Shown here: positions 9,173 to 16,492 of the stretch, in pieces
Numbering within the stretch: the first letter of the stretch is position 1
How the letters are laid out: the number at the start of each line of letters is the position of its first letter
From: Thermomonas sp.
GTDB taxonomy: Bacteria; Pseudomonadota; Gammaproteobacteria; Xanthomonadales; Xanthomonadaceae
Direction: 5' to 3'
DNA length: 64,000 nucleotides
Assembly (NCBI GenBank): GCA_016720345.1
Contig: JADKKV010000007.1
Coordinates: 124,001 to 188,000, forward strand
Notes under the pieces: generated by a model
What the model was told of the DNA's origin: nothing
The model's database searches: none
The model's input: only the letters and a program-made list of their open reading frames with translations
Translations under genes and position numbers: made by a program

Positions 9173-10933
9173 ATGAATTCCCCCGCACCGGCGCCATCGA
9201 AGGCGCCCATCGGTTCGCTGCGCGCCCTGTGGCCGTTCGTGCAGCGCCACCTCGGTCTGTTCACCGGCTGGCTGCTGGCGCTGGCGTGTTCGTCCGCGGC
9301 CACCCTCAGCCTGCCGGTCGCGTTCCGCACCATGATCGACGACGGCTTCAGCAGCGGCGCCAACATCGACCGCACGTTCGGCTTCGTGATGGTGGTGGTG
9401 CTGGTGCTGGCGCTGGCGACCGCGGTGCGCTACTTCTTCGTGACCCTGCTCGGCGAGCGGGTGGTGGCCGACCTGCGCGGCCGGCTCTACGCGAGATTGC
9501 TGGACCTCGATGCCAGCTTCTACGACCGCAGCCGCACCGGCGAACTGGTTTCGCGCCTGACCACCGACGCCGAACTGCTGCGCAGCGTGGTCGGCTCCAG
9601 CATGTCGGTGGCCCTGCGCAGCACCGTCACCGTGTTCGGTTCGCTGGCGATGCTGTTCGTCACCAGCCCGAAGCTGGCGGCGTGGGCGGTGGTCGGGATC
9701 CCGCTGGCGGTGTTGCCGATCGTGCTCGGCGGACGCCGCATCCAGAAAGTCTCGCGCGACAGCCAGGACCGCATCGCCGATGCCAACGCACTGGCGACCG
9801 AAGCGCTCGGCGCGGTGCGCACGGTGCAGGCGCACGCGCGCGAGCCCTACGAGCGCAACCGCTACGGCGCCGCCCTGGCGACCGCGGTGGAAACGGCGCG
9901 CCGGCGCATCGGCGCGCAGGCGGTGGTGACCGCCGTCGCCATCGCGCTGGTGTTCGGGGCGGTGATCGTGGTGCTGTGGTCGGGCGCGCACGACGTGATC
10001 GCCGGGCGGATGACCGCCGGTACCCTCGGCCAGTTCGTGATGTACGCGCTGATCGGCGGCGGCTCCGTGGGTGCGCTGGCCGAGGTCTGGAACGAGCTGC
10101 AGCGCGCCGCCGGCGGCATGGGCCGGATCAACGACCTGCTGCATGAGTCACCGGGCATCGTCGCGCCCGCGCAGCCGCGGCCACTGCCCGCGCCGCTGCA
10201 TGGCGAGATCGTGTTCGAGGCCGTCACCTTCCACTACCCGCAACGCCCGGATGCCGCGGCGCTGGAGGGCTTCGAGCTGCGCGTGCGGCCCGGCGAAACG
10301 GTGGCCCTGGTCGGCCCGTCGGGTGCCGGCAAGAGCACGGTGTTCTCGATGCTGCTGCGTTTCCACGACCCGCAGTCCGGCCGCATCTCGCTGGACGGCA
10401 TCGACCTGCGCGAACTGGACCCGGCGCGCCTGCGCGACGCGATCGCGCTGGTGCCGCAGGCGCCGACCATCTTCGCCGCCAGCGCGGCCGACAACATCCG
10501 CTACGGCCGCCTCGAGGCCAGCGACGCCGATGTGCGCAAGGCGGCGGAATCCGCCGAGGCCGACGAGTTCCTGGATGCCCTGCCGCAGGGCTTCGCCAGC
10601 GAACTCGGCGAACGCGGCGCGCGCCTGTCCGGCGGCCAGCAGCAACGGGTCGCGATCGCGCGCGCCCTGCTCAAGGACGCACCGGTCCTGCTGCTGGACG
10701 AGGCAACCTCCGCGCTGGATGCGCAAAGCGAGCGCGCGGTCCAGCACGCGCTGGAGAACCTGATGGCCGGCCGCACCACCCTGGTGGTCGCGCATCGCCT
10801 TGCGACCGTGCTCAAGGCCGACCGCATCGTGGTGATGGATGCCGGGCGCATCGTTGCCGAAGGGACGCATGCGCAGCTGCTCGCACAGGGCGGGCTGTAC
10901 GCGGACCTGGCGAAACTGCAGTTCCTGGACTGA
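9173..10933 (+). CDS. ABC transporter, fused permease and ATPase (MsbA/exporter type)
   Basis: This 586-residue half-transporter would act as a homodimeric exporter in the inner membrane. The N-terminal ABC-exporter membrane domain (about 20-310) has six hydrophobic segments and the typical DLDASFYDRSRTGELVSRLT coupling region. The ATPase domain (about 340-580) has Walker A GPSGAGKST, Q-loop LVPQAPTIF, signature LSGGQQQR, Walker B VLLLDEATSALD and switch AHRLATV. It belongs to the group that includes MsbA and multidrug exporters, and the substrate cannot be stated. Genes on either side give no clue. A terminator hairpin for the opposing cold-shock gene lies just beyond its stop. Confidence 0.92.
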   Translation: MNSPAPAPSKAPIGSLRALWPFVQRHLGLFTGWLLALACSSAATLSLPVAFRTMIDDGFSSGANIDRTFGFVMVVVLVLALATAVRYFFVTLLGERVVADLRGRLYARLLDLDASFYDRSRTGELVSRLTTDAELLRSVVGSSMSVALRSTVTVFGSLAMLFVTSPKLAAWAVVGIPLAVLPIVLGGRRIQKVSRDSQDRIADANALATEALGAVRTVQAHAREPYERNRYGAALATAVETARRRIGAQAVVTAVAIALVFGAVIVVLWSGAHDVIAGRMTAGTLGQFVMYALIGGGSVGALAEVWNELQRAAGGMGRINDLLHESPGIVAPAQPRPLPAPLHGEIVFEAVTFHYPQRPDAAALEGFELRVRPGETVALVGPSGAGKSTVFSMLLRFHDPQSGRISLDGIDLRELDPARLRDAIALVPQAPTIFAASAADNIRYGRLEASDADVRKAAESAEADEFLDALPQGFASELGERGARLSGGQQQRVAIARALLKDAPVLLLDEATSALDAQSERAVQHALENLMAGRTTLVVAHRLATVLKADRIVVMDAGRIVAEGTHAQLLAQGGLYADLAKLQFLD

Positions 10934-10955
10934 CCGCGACGCAATCCCGCGGGTG

Positions 10956-10980
10956 AAAAAAGGCCCCGCGATGCGGGGCC
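10956..10980 (-). terminator. Rho-independent terminator of the cold-shock gene
   Basis: An 8-bp GC stem (GGCCCCGC / GCGGGGCC) with a three-base loop is followed on the minus strand by six T residues. It lies 26 bases beyond the csp stop and faces the end of the ABC-exporter gene. The T tract serves the minus strand only. Confidence 0.9.
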
Positions 10981-11005
10981 CGGAATGTGGCGCTGCGGCC
11001 GTGGG

Positions 11006-11212
11006 TCAGGCGACCGGCTTGACCCCGGTGGCTTGCGCACCCTTCGCACCCTGGGTGACTTCGAAGCTGACCCGCTGGCCTTCCTGCAGGCTGCGGAAGC
11101 CCTTGGAGTCGATCGCGGAGAAATGCACGAACAGATCCGCGCTGCCATCCTCTGGCGAGATGAAACCGAAGCCCTTGGCGTCGTTGAACCATTTCACGGT
11201 GCCGTACTGCAT
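11006..11212 (-). CDS. Cold-shock domain protein (CspA family)
   Basis: This 68-residue single cold-shock-domain protein binds single-stranded nucleic acid and acts as an RNA chaperone. The RNP1 and RNP2 motifs are visible as KGFGFI and DLFVHFSAI. The start is supported by an AGAGGT ribosome site about 14 bases upstream. It is monocistronic, with its own promoter-like sequence, a leader of roughly 95 bases carrying tandem repeats, and a strong terminator. Csp mRNAs often carry long structured leaders that control cold induction. Whether this copy is cold-induced or constitutive cannot be told from sequence. Confidence 0.96.
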   Translation of the reverse strand: MQYGTVKWFNDAKGFGFISPEDGSADLFVHFSAIDSKGFRSLQEGQRVSFEVTQGAKGAQATGVKPVA

Positions 11213-11239
11213 GGATTGAATGACCTCTTGCGAATGTTT

Positions 11240-11269
11240 GCTCGAAGCTGGTTGGCTTGAAGCGGGTTG
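11240..11269 (-). repeat. Two tandem 15-bp repeats in the csp leader
   Basis: Two head-to-tail 15-mers lie in the untranslated leader of the csp gene (plus-strand reading GCTCGAAGCTGGTTG then GCTTGAAGCGGGTTG). A degenerate third start (GCTGGAACG) follows. They could form alternative RNA structures or be a protein-binding repeat; no function is shown. Confidence 0.7.
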
Positions 11270-11312
11270 GCTGGAACGTGCATCGCGCGGGGGACCGGCG
11301 GCGCACGCCGCG

Positions 11313-11340
11313 AGTATGCAACAACCGGATTCGCTTGCAA
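11313..11340 (-). promoter_or_regulatory. Probable promoter of the cold-shock gene
   Basis: On the minus strand TTGCAA (11335-11340), a 16-base spacer and CATACT (11313-11318) resemble a sigma-70 promoter. The predicted transcript start near 11306 gives a leader of about 95 bases. The site lies between the csp start and the stop of the methylthioinosine phosphorylase gene. Confidence 0.5.
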
Positions 11341-11351
11341 CGCCCGCGCGC

Positions 11352-12101
11352 TCAGCCGGCCAGCATCGCCCGCAGCAGGCGCGGCACCCCGTCCATCGCC
11401 GCGGCCACGTTGTCCAGCACGTCCTGCAGGGTGATCACTTCGTCCACGTCGGGGCCGGCCCCGGCCGCCCAGTTGGCGACGATGGCCAGGCAGGCATAGT
11501 CCAGCCCCAGTTCGCGCGCCAGTCCGGCCTCGGGCATCCCGGTCATGCCGACCAGGTCGCAGCCGTCGCGGCGCATGCGCGCGATCTCCGCCCGGGTTTC
11601 GAGCCGCGGGCCCTGGGTGGCGCCGTAGCATCCCCCGTCGACCACGGCCACCCCGGCGCGCTTCGCCGCGGCGATCACCTCCGCCCGCAGCGACGGCGTG
11701 TACGGGTCCCCGAAGTCCACGTGCAGCACCTCGGTGCCCGGCTCTTCGCACAGGGTCGAGATGCGGCCCCAGGTGTAGTCGATGAGCTGGTCCGGGCAGG
11801 CCAGCACGCGCGGACCGCAATTCGCGGTGATGCCGCCGACGGTGTTCATCGCCAGCACCCGGGTCGCGCCGATCGCCTTCAGCGCGGCCAGGTTGGCGCG
11901 ATAGTTGATCTTGTGCGGCGGCAGCGAATGGCCTTCGCCATGCCGCGCCAGGAACGCCACGCGCTTGCCCGCAAAGGTGCCGACGCGGATCGGACCGGAC
12001 GGCGCGCCGTAGGGCGTGACCGGCTGGTGGCTTTCGACATCAGCGAGTTCACCCAGCGCGTAGACACCGGTGCCGCCAATGACGGCGAGTTCGATGCTCA
12101 T
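11352..12101 (-). CDS. S-methyl-5'-thioinosine phosphorylase
   Basis: This 249-residue member of the PNP/MTAP phosphorylase family begins [14 protein letters not shown]. It shows the phosphate-binding GGTGVY and [18 protein letters not shown] segments and MNTVGGI. The substrate loop reads VGMTGMPE. The purine-binding position reads VANWAAG, with Asn where adenosine-specific MTAP has Asp; this points to 6-oxopurine substrates, as in the Pseudomonas methylthioinosine enzyme. It would release hypoxanthine and methylthioribose-1-phosphate from polyamine and quorum-signal by-products. hpt, which salvages hypoxanthine, lies directly upstream on the same strand beyond a structured palindrome. A guanosine/inosine phosphorylase role is the alternative. 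Confidence 0.85.
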   Translation of the reverse strand: MSIELAVIGGTGVYALGELADVESHQPVTPYGAPSGPIRVGTFAGKRVAFLARHGEGHSLPPHKINYRANLAALKAIGATRVLAMNTVGGITANCGPRVLACPDQLIDYTWGRISTLCEEPGTEVLHVDFGDPYTPSLRAEVIAAAKRAGVAVVDGGCYGATQGPRLETRAEIARMRRDGCDLVGMTGMPEAGLARELGLDYACLAIVANWAAGAGPDVDEVITLQDVLDNVAAAMDGVPRLLRAMLAG

Positions 12102-12132
12102 CTTCTGCTCTTCCCTCGGATCACTTCGAAGA

Positions 12133-12246
12133 GCATGCCCGTGCCGGTGGCGCTTTGCCGGACTCTCGGCGACACGGATGTCGCCGAGAAGCCTACATGG
12201 ACGTATTCACGGCGTGTCCGGCAAAGCGCCGCCGGCGCGGGCATGC
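12133..12246. repeat. Compound palindromic element (REP/MITE-like)
   Basis: Outer 31-base arms (12133-12163 and 12216-12246) are inverted repeats with only two differences, both compatible with G-U pairing in RNA. Inside them, 12164-12189 forms a separate perfect 11-bp hairpin (TCTCGGCGACA / TGTCGCCGAGA, loop CGGA). A 26-base unpaired stretch follows (12190-12215, containing TACATGGACGTATTCACGG). It fills the gap between hpt and the phosphorylase gene. The layout is that of dispersed palindromic elements common in xanthomonad genomes; I recall similar TACATGGACGTATTCACGG stretches but cannot confirm this here. It could stop or attenuate transcription from hpt. Confidence 0.8.
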
Positions 12247-12253
12247 GACGCGT

Positions 12254-12811
12254 TCACTCCCCCAATGCGTAAATCGCCGGCAGGTTGCGCCCCTGCTCGT
12301 GGAAATCCATGCCGTAGCCGAATACGTAGGCATCCGGCACCTGCACGCCCACGTGGTCGGCGCAGATGCCCCCCACGCAACGGTCGTGCACCTTTTCCGC
12401 AAGCACCGCCACCCGCACTTCGACCGCGCCCTGGTCTTCGCACCAGTGCTTGATCGCCAGCAGGGTGTGGCCCTCGTCGAGGATGTCGTCCGCCAGCAGC
12501 ACCTTGCGGCCGCGCAACGGCGTGGCCGGGCGATGCAGCCACGCCAGGCCGGATCCGCTGGTCTGGCCGCGATAGCGGGTGGCGTGCAGGTAGTCGAACT
12601 CCAGGTCCAGCCCGAGGTCCCCAAGCGCGAACGCCAGCTGCGCGGCGAACGGCAAGCCGCCGTTGAGTACCGTCAGGTACACCGGTACCTCGCCATCGGC
12701 GTAAGCGCCGCGGATGTCCCCGGCCATGCGCAGGATCGCGGCCTCCAGGGTCGCGCGTTCGTGGACCACGTGCGAGGTGGCCAATGCATCGGCTAGCTTG
12801 GGTGCGCTCAT
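12254..12811 (-). CDS. hpt: Hypoxanthine-guanine phosphoribosyltransferase
   Basis: This 185-residue type I phosphoribosyltransferase makes IMP or GMP from hypoxanthine or guanine and PRPP. The PRPP-binding motif is VLLADDILDEGHTL, and the N-terminal region has VYLTVLNGGLPFAAQLA. The start at ATG 12811 overlaps the nagZ stop by four bases (ATGA). It lies in a minus-strand run rlmD, CYTH, nagZ, hpt, phosphorylase. Coupling with a hypoxanthine-releasing phosphorylase makes metabolic sense for recycling the methylthioadenosine/inosine branch. Confidence 0.93.
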   Translation of the reverse strand: MSAPKLADALATSHVVHERATLEAAILRMAGDIRGAYADGEVPVYLTVLNGGLPFAAQLAFALGDLGLDLEFDYLHATRYRGQTSGSGLAWLHRPATPLRGRKVLLADDILDEGHTLLAIKHWCEDQGAVEVRVAVLAEKVHDRCVGGICADHVGVQVPDAYVFGYGMDFHEQGRNLPAIYALGE

Positions 12812-13860
12812 GTCGCGTTCGCCTCGTCGTTCGCGCCGGAGGTGACCCCGGCATCCTGTGTGGAGACCGGCACCTCGCCGATCCGCGCCTTCGCGCTTTC
12901 GTATCGTACGTCCGCCAGCAGGGCATCCCAGCCCGGCGCCATGCGGCCCATCATCCCGGCCAGGCCTGGGGTCGCAAGCGCGCGGCCCTCGACGGCGCGC
13001 AAGCCTTCCTCCACGAGGTCCGGATGGCACACCGGCACCACGTCGCAGCCGGCATCCAGGTGCGCGTCGATGCGCGCCTTGACCCCGCCCGCGCCGAACG
13101 CGGCCGCCATGCCGATGTCGTCGGCGAACACCACCCCACGAAATCCCATGTCCTGGCGCAGGATTTCCCGGATCCAGCGCGGCGAGTAACCGGCCGGCTC
13201 CGGCGCCACCTGCGGATAGGTCACGTGCGCCATCATCACCGCTTCCGCGCCCGCGTCGATGCCGGCCGCGAACGGCACCAGGTCGAGCCCGCGCAACTGG
13301 TCCAGCGAACGGTCATCGATGGCGACCTCGAAGTGGGTGTCTTCCGGCACCGAGCCGTGGCCGGGGAAATGCTTGAGCGTCGCGGCCATGCCGGCAGCGT
13401 GCATGCCGTCGACGTAGGCGCGGGTGAATGCCGCGACCACCTGCGGATCCGGCGAGAACGCGCGGTTGCCGATGGCGCGGTTGCCGCGCGCCAGGTCCAC
13501 CACCGGCGCGAAGCTGATGTCGAGCCCGGTCGCGCGGATCTCGCTGGCCATCAGCCAGGCATGTTCGCGCGCGAGTTCCAGCGCGGCGTCGGCATCGCGC
13601 CGGTACAGCGCATCGAAGCCCTCCAGCGGCGGCAGCTTGCTGTAGCCGTCGCGGAAGCGCTGCACGCGCCCGCCTTCCTGGTCCACGCACAGCAGCATCG
13701 GCCGCGGCGCGGCTTCGCGGATCGACTGGGTGAGCTCCATCACCTGCGCCTTCGAGGCAAAATTGCGCAGGAACAGGATCACCCCGGCGCAGGCGTCGTG
13801 CTGCAGCCAATCGCGTTCGCGCGCGGTGAGTTCGTGTCCGGAGACGCCGATGACCAACAT
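12808..13860 (-). CDS. nagZ: Beta-N-acetylhexosaminidase (peptidoglycan recycling)
   Basis: NagZ removes N-acetylglucosamine from anhydromuropeptides in the cytoplasm. The 350-residue GH3 protein begins MLVIGVSGHELTARERDW. It has the recognisable DQEGGRVQRFRDG segment, the LKHFPGHG motif followed by the DTH acid/base loop, and the nucleophile region VVFADDIGM. There is no signal peptide, which fits cytoplasmic recycling. The C-terminus extends slightly past the barrel. Its ATG overlaps the stop of the CYTH gene by one base, and its stop overlaps hpt. In some relatives this activity affects beta-lactamase induction. Confidence 0.95.
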   Translation of the reverse strand: MLVIGVSGHELTARERDWLQHDACAGVILFLRNFASKAQVMELTQSIREAAPRPMLLCVDQEGGRVQRFRDGYSKLPPLEGFDALYRRDADAALELAREHAWLMASEIRATGLDISFAPVVDLARGNRAIGNRAFSPDPQVVAAFTRAYVDGMHAAGMAATLKHFPGHGSVPEDTHFEVAIDDRSLDQLRGLDLVPFAAGIDAGAEAVMMAHVTYPQVAPEPAGYSPRWIREILRQDMGFRGVVFADDIGMAAAFGAGGVKARIDAHLDAGCDVVPVCHPDLVEEGLRAVEGRALATPGLAGMMGRMAPGWDALLADVRYESAKARIGEVPVSTQDAGVTSGANDEANAT

Positions 13861-14387
13861 CAGTCTGCTTCCTTCAGATCGAGGGCAAGGCGCTCTTCCT
13901 CTCGCCATTGCGAATACGGGCGCGAGGCAAGCGCCAGATTGTAGTAGCGCTGGGCATGGGTCGCTTCCGCGCCGATCCACGCGGGCGTGGCGAATGGTTC
14001 ATCGACGCTGCCCAGCTCGATTTCGGCGACCACCAGCGCGGCGTTGTCGCCCAGGAATTCGTCGACCTCCCACAGGTGGCCGGCGTGTTGCACGTAATGC
14101 CGCCGTTTGTCGATCGTGCCGCCCACGCACAGCGCGAGCAACGCGCGCGCATCGGCGACGGGGATCGCGTAATCGAATTCCTGGCGGCTGGGCCCGGCCT
14201 CGCGCGACTTGATGTTGAGGAAAGCGGCGTCGCCCTCGATGCGCACCCGCACCGAGGTCTGCATCGCCCCGGAATCGACGATGGCGAGGTCGTTGAGGTA
14301 GCCCTGCGCCATCGGCACCACCTTGTGCGCGGCATCCCGCCAGCCATCGCCGGCCACCAGGAACTTGCGTTCGATCTCGATGCCCAT
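13860..14387 (-). CDS. CYTH-domain protein, probable triphosphatase
   Basis: This 175-residue protein carries the CYTH signature ExExK at its very start (MGIEIERKFLV). Further charged strands follow, such as SVRVRIEGD, FLNIKSREAG and EFDYAIP, and the C-terminal part has VDEFLGDNAALVVAEIEL. CYTH tunnels bind triphosphates through Mg2+. Known members include inorganic triphosphatases, thiamine triphosphatase and class IV adenylate cyclase. Stand-alone bacterial copies of this length are most often inorganic triphosphatases, but the substrate is not certain. It sits between rlmD and nagZ in one transcription unit. Confidence 0.9.
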   Translation of the reverse strand: MGIEIERKFLVAGDGWRDAAHKVVPMAQGYLNDLAIVDSGAMQTSVRVRIEGDAAFLNIKSREAGPSRQEFDYAIPVADARALLALCVGGTIDKRRHYVQHAGHLWEVDEFLGDNAALVVAEIELGSVDEPFATPAWIGAEATHAQRYYNLALASRPYSQWREEERLALDLKEAD

Positions 14388-14402
14388 CGCGGGTGCCCGC
14401 CC

Positions 14403-15761
14403 TCAGCGCTTCTTCGGCGGATCGAACACGGCGATCGATTCGACATGCGCGGTATGCGGGAACATGTCCATCACCCCGGCCTCGCGCAGGGTCCAGCCGG
14501 CATCGTTGACCAGGAAGCCGGCATCGCGGGCCAGCGAGCCCGGATGGCAGCTCACGTAGACGATGCGCTTCAGGCCCTTCAGCGGCAGCTGCTTGAGCAC
14601 TTCGATCGCGCCGGAGCGCGCCGGATCCAGCAGCAGCTTGTCGAACCCGGCCTTCAGCCACGGCTGCGCCGCCAGGTCCTGCACCAGGTCGGCTGCATGG
14701 AACGTCGCGTTGCCCAAGCCGTTATGCGCGGCGTTCGCGCGTGCACGCTGCACCAGCCCGGCATCGCCTTCCACGCCGACCACTTCGCCATCGCCCGCTG
14801 CGCGCGCCAGCGGCAGGGTGAAGTTGCCCAGGCCGCAGAACAGATCCAGCACGCGCTCGCCCGGCTGCACGTCCAGCAACTCCAGCGCGCGGGCGATCAT
14901 CGCCTCGTTGAGCTTGGCGTTGACCTGGATGAAGTCCAGCGGGCGGAACATCAGTTCGATGTCCCACTGCGGCAGCCGGAACGACAACTGCGGCGCATCG
15001 CCGGTGAGCGGGTGCACGGAGTCGATGCCGCCCGGCTGCAGGAAGATCGAAAAGCCTTCGGCTTCAGCGAAGGCCGCGAGCTTCGCCTTGTCGGCATCGG
15101 AGAGTGGCTGCAGGTGGCGGAACACAAGCGCGATTTGTGCATCGCCGGCGATGAACTCGATCTGCGGGATGTCGCGGCGCGCGTCCAGGCCATCGACCAG
15201 TGCGCCCAGCGCCGCGACCTTGAAGCCGAGCTGCGGGACCACGACATGGCATTCGCCGATGTCGGCCACGAAGCGCGGATCCTGCTCGCGGAACCCGACC
15301 AGGGTCTTGTCCTTCTTCTCGACCCGGCGCACCGAGAAGCGACCCTTCCGGCGATAGCCCCAGCTGTCCCCGCGCAATGGTGGCAGCACGCTTTGCGGCG
15401 AAACATGGCCGATGCGCTGCAGGTTCTCCAGCAGGACCCGCTGCTTGGACTCGATCTGCCGCTCTTCCGCGAAGTGCTGCAGCACGCAGCCGCCGCAAGT
15501 GCCGAAGTGCGGGCAGCGCGGCTCCACGCGATCCGGCGAGGCTTCGATGACCTCCAGCGTCTTCGCCTCGTCGAAATGCCGCGAGCGAGCAGTCTGCTGC
15601 ACGCTCACCGTCTCGCCCGGAAGCGCGCCGGACACGAACACGGCCTTGCCGGCATTCGCGTGGCCCTCGGGCCAGCGGGCGACGCCACGGCCATCCAGGC
15701 TGAGATCGACGATGGAAACGGTCTTGGGGGTCTGGTCGAGGCGAGCCACGGAATCAGTCAA
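14403..15761 (-). CDS. rlmD: 23S rRNA (uracil-1939-C5)-methyltransferase
   Basis: RlmD (RumA) is an iron-sulfur SAM methyltransferase modifying U1939 of 23S rRNA. The 452-residue protein has an N-terminal TRAM domain (SIVDLSLDGRGVARWPEG). The [4Fe-4S] ligands are in CPHFGTCGGC plus the later IGECHVV Cys. The SAM motif is LDLFCGLGNFTLPLA, and the catalytic Cys is in VYVSCHPGSLARD, preceded by LLDPARSGA. The frame opens with TTG at 15761; GTG 15749 is an alternative start and there is no in-frame ATG nearby. It is the first gene of the run toward hpt. Confidence 0.96.
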   Translation of the reverse strand: MTDSVARLDQTPKTVSIVDLSLDGRGVARWPEGHANAGKAVFVSGALPGETVSVQQTARSRHFDEAKTLEVIEASPDRVEPRCPHFGTCGGCVLQHFAEERQIESKQRVLLENLQRIGHVSPQSVLPPLRGDSWGYRRKGRFSVRRVEKKDKTLVGFREQDPRFVADIGECHVVVPQLGFKVAALGALVDGLDARRDIPQIEFIAGDAQIALVFRHLQPLSDADKAKLAAFAEAEGFSIFLQPGGIDSVHPLTGDAPQLSFRLPQWDIELMFRPLDFIQVNAKLNEAMIARALELLDVQPGERVLDLFCGLGNFTLPLARAAGDGEVVGVEGDAGLVQRARANAAHNGLGNATFHAADLVQDLAAQPWLKAGFDKLLLDPARSGAIEVLKQLPLKGLKRIVYVSCHPGSLARDAGFLVNDAGWTLREAGVMDMFPHTAHVESIAVFDPPKKR

Positions 15762-15798
15762 TGGTGATGGCCCGCCATTGTCGCACCCTGCAAATGCA

Positions 15799-15822
15799 AA
15801 CGGCCCGCCGAAGCGGGCCGTT
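15799..15822 (-). terminator. Probable terminator of the DUF1318 gene
   Basis: A perfect 10-bp stem (AACGGCCCGC) closes a CGAA loop, which reads as the stable TTCG tetraloop on the minus strand. It lies just after the DUF1318 stop. The tail is only weakly T-rich (TGCATTTG), so termination may be partial and may allow read-through into rlmD. Confidence 0.65.
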
Positions 15823-15836
15823 GCCGGGAAACAGGC

Positions 15837-16460
15837 TTACTTCTGCTTCCAGCCGCCGCCGCTCTGGTACCACCAGCCACTGCGGGCGCTGTCCACCCAT
15901 TGCTTGGCGAATACGTCGCGGATCTGGCTCTCCCACTCCGGATGGCCGTTGGCCACCGCGACTTCGCGATAGACCGCCTTGCGGTCGCGGTTGTCGTCGG
16001 CGACCGCAGCGTTCATCGCCACCCGGTCCTTCAGCTCCAGCTTGCCGGCGTCGCGTACGCTGATCAGGCCGTCGCTGGTGAAGCCGAGCGCGCCGCTGTC
16101 GAAGCCCGCGCGCAGGGTGCTGTTGAAGCGCGCTTCCATGCGCGCCTGGATGGCCTGGATCGCCGGCGTCTTGATGCTGATGTCGGGCGCCGACTGCGCG
16201 TGCGCGCTGCCGATGCCGATCAGCATCCACGGGTCGAAATCGAAGCGGCGCTGCAGCATGGCCATGCCGCCACCGCCGTCCTTCGAGGAATCCTTGCGGC
16301 TCTCATCCTGCATGTTGACCTTGTCGGCCTCGTCGATCACCTTCTCGACGAACTCGCGCGCCGCTTCCTTGGCCTCGGCCGCCGGGAAGTACACATTGAT
16401 GGTCACGCAGGCGGTGAGCAGCAACGCCCCCACGACCGGTATTCCGAAAACCTGTTTCAT
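15837..16460 (-). CDS. DUF1318 (YdbL-family) lipoprotein
   Basis: This 207-residue lipoprotein has a signal sequence (MKQVFGIPVVGALLLTAC) with lipobox LLTAC and Cys at residue 18. The DUF1318 region includes RFNSTLRAGFDSGALGFTSDGLISV and AAVADDNRDRKAVYREVA. A good AGGAGC ribosome site supports the ATG at 16460. In Escherichia coli ydbH, ynbE and ydbL form one operon linked to outer-membrane phospholipid homeostasis. Here it follows the ydbH-like gene by 32 bases with no separate ynbE. The N-terminal lipobox plus the TINVYFPAAEA segment may take over the YnbE role; that is inference. Confidence 0.85.
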   Translation of the reverse strand: MKQVFGIPVVGALLLTACVTINVYFPAAEAKEAAREFVEKVIDEADKVNMQDESRKDSSKDGGGGMAMLQRRFDFDPWMLIGIGSAHAQSAPDISIKTPAIQAIQARMEARFNSTLRAGFDSGALGFTSDGLISVRDAGKLELKDRVAMNAAVADDNRDRKAVYREVAVANGHPEWESQIRDVFAKQWVDSARSGWWYQSGGGWKQK

Positions 16461-16492
16461 TGCAAAGCTCCTGTTGGATCTGGCATCGCGGA

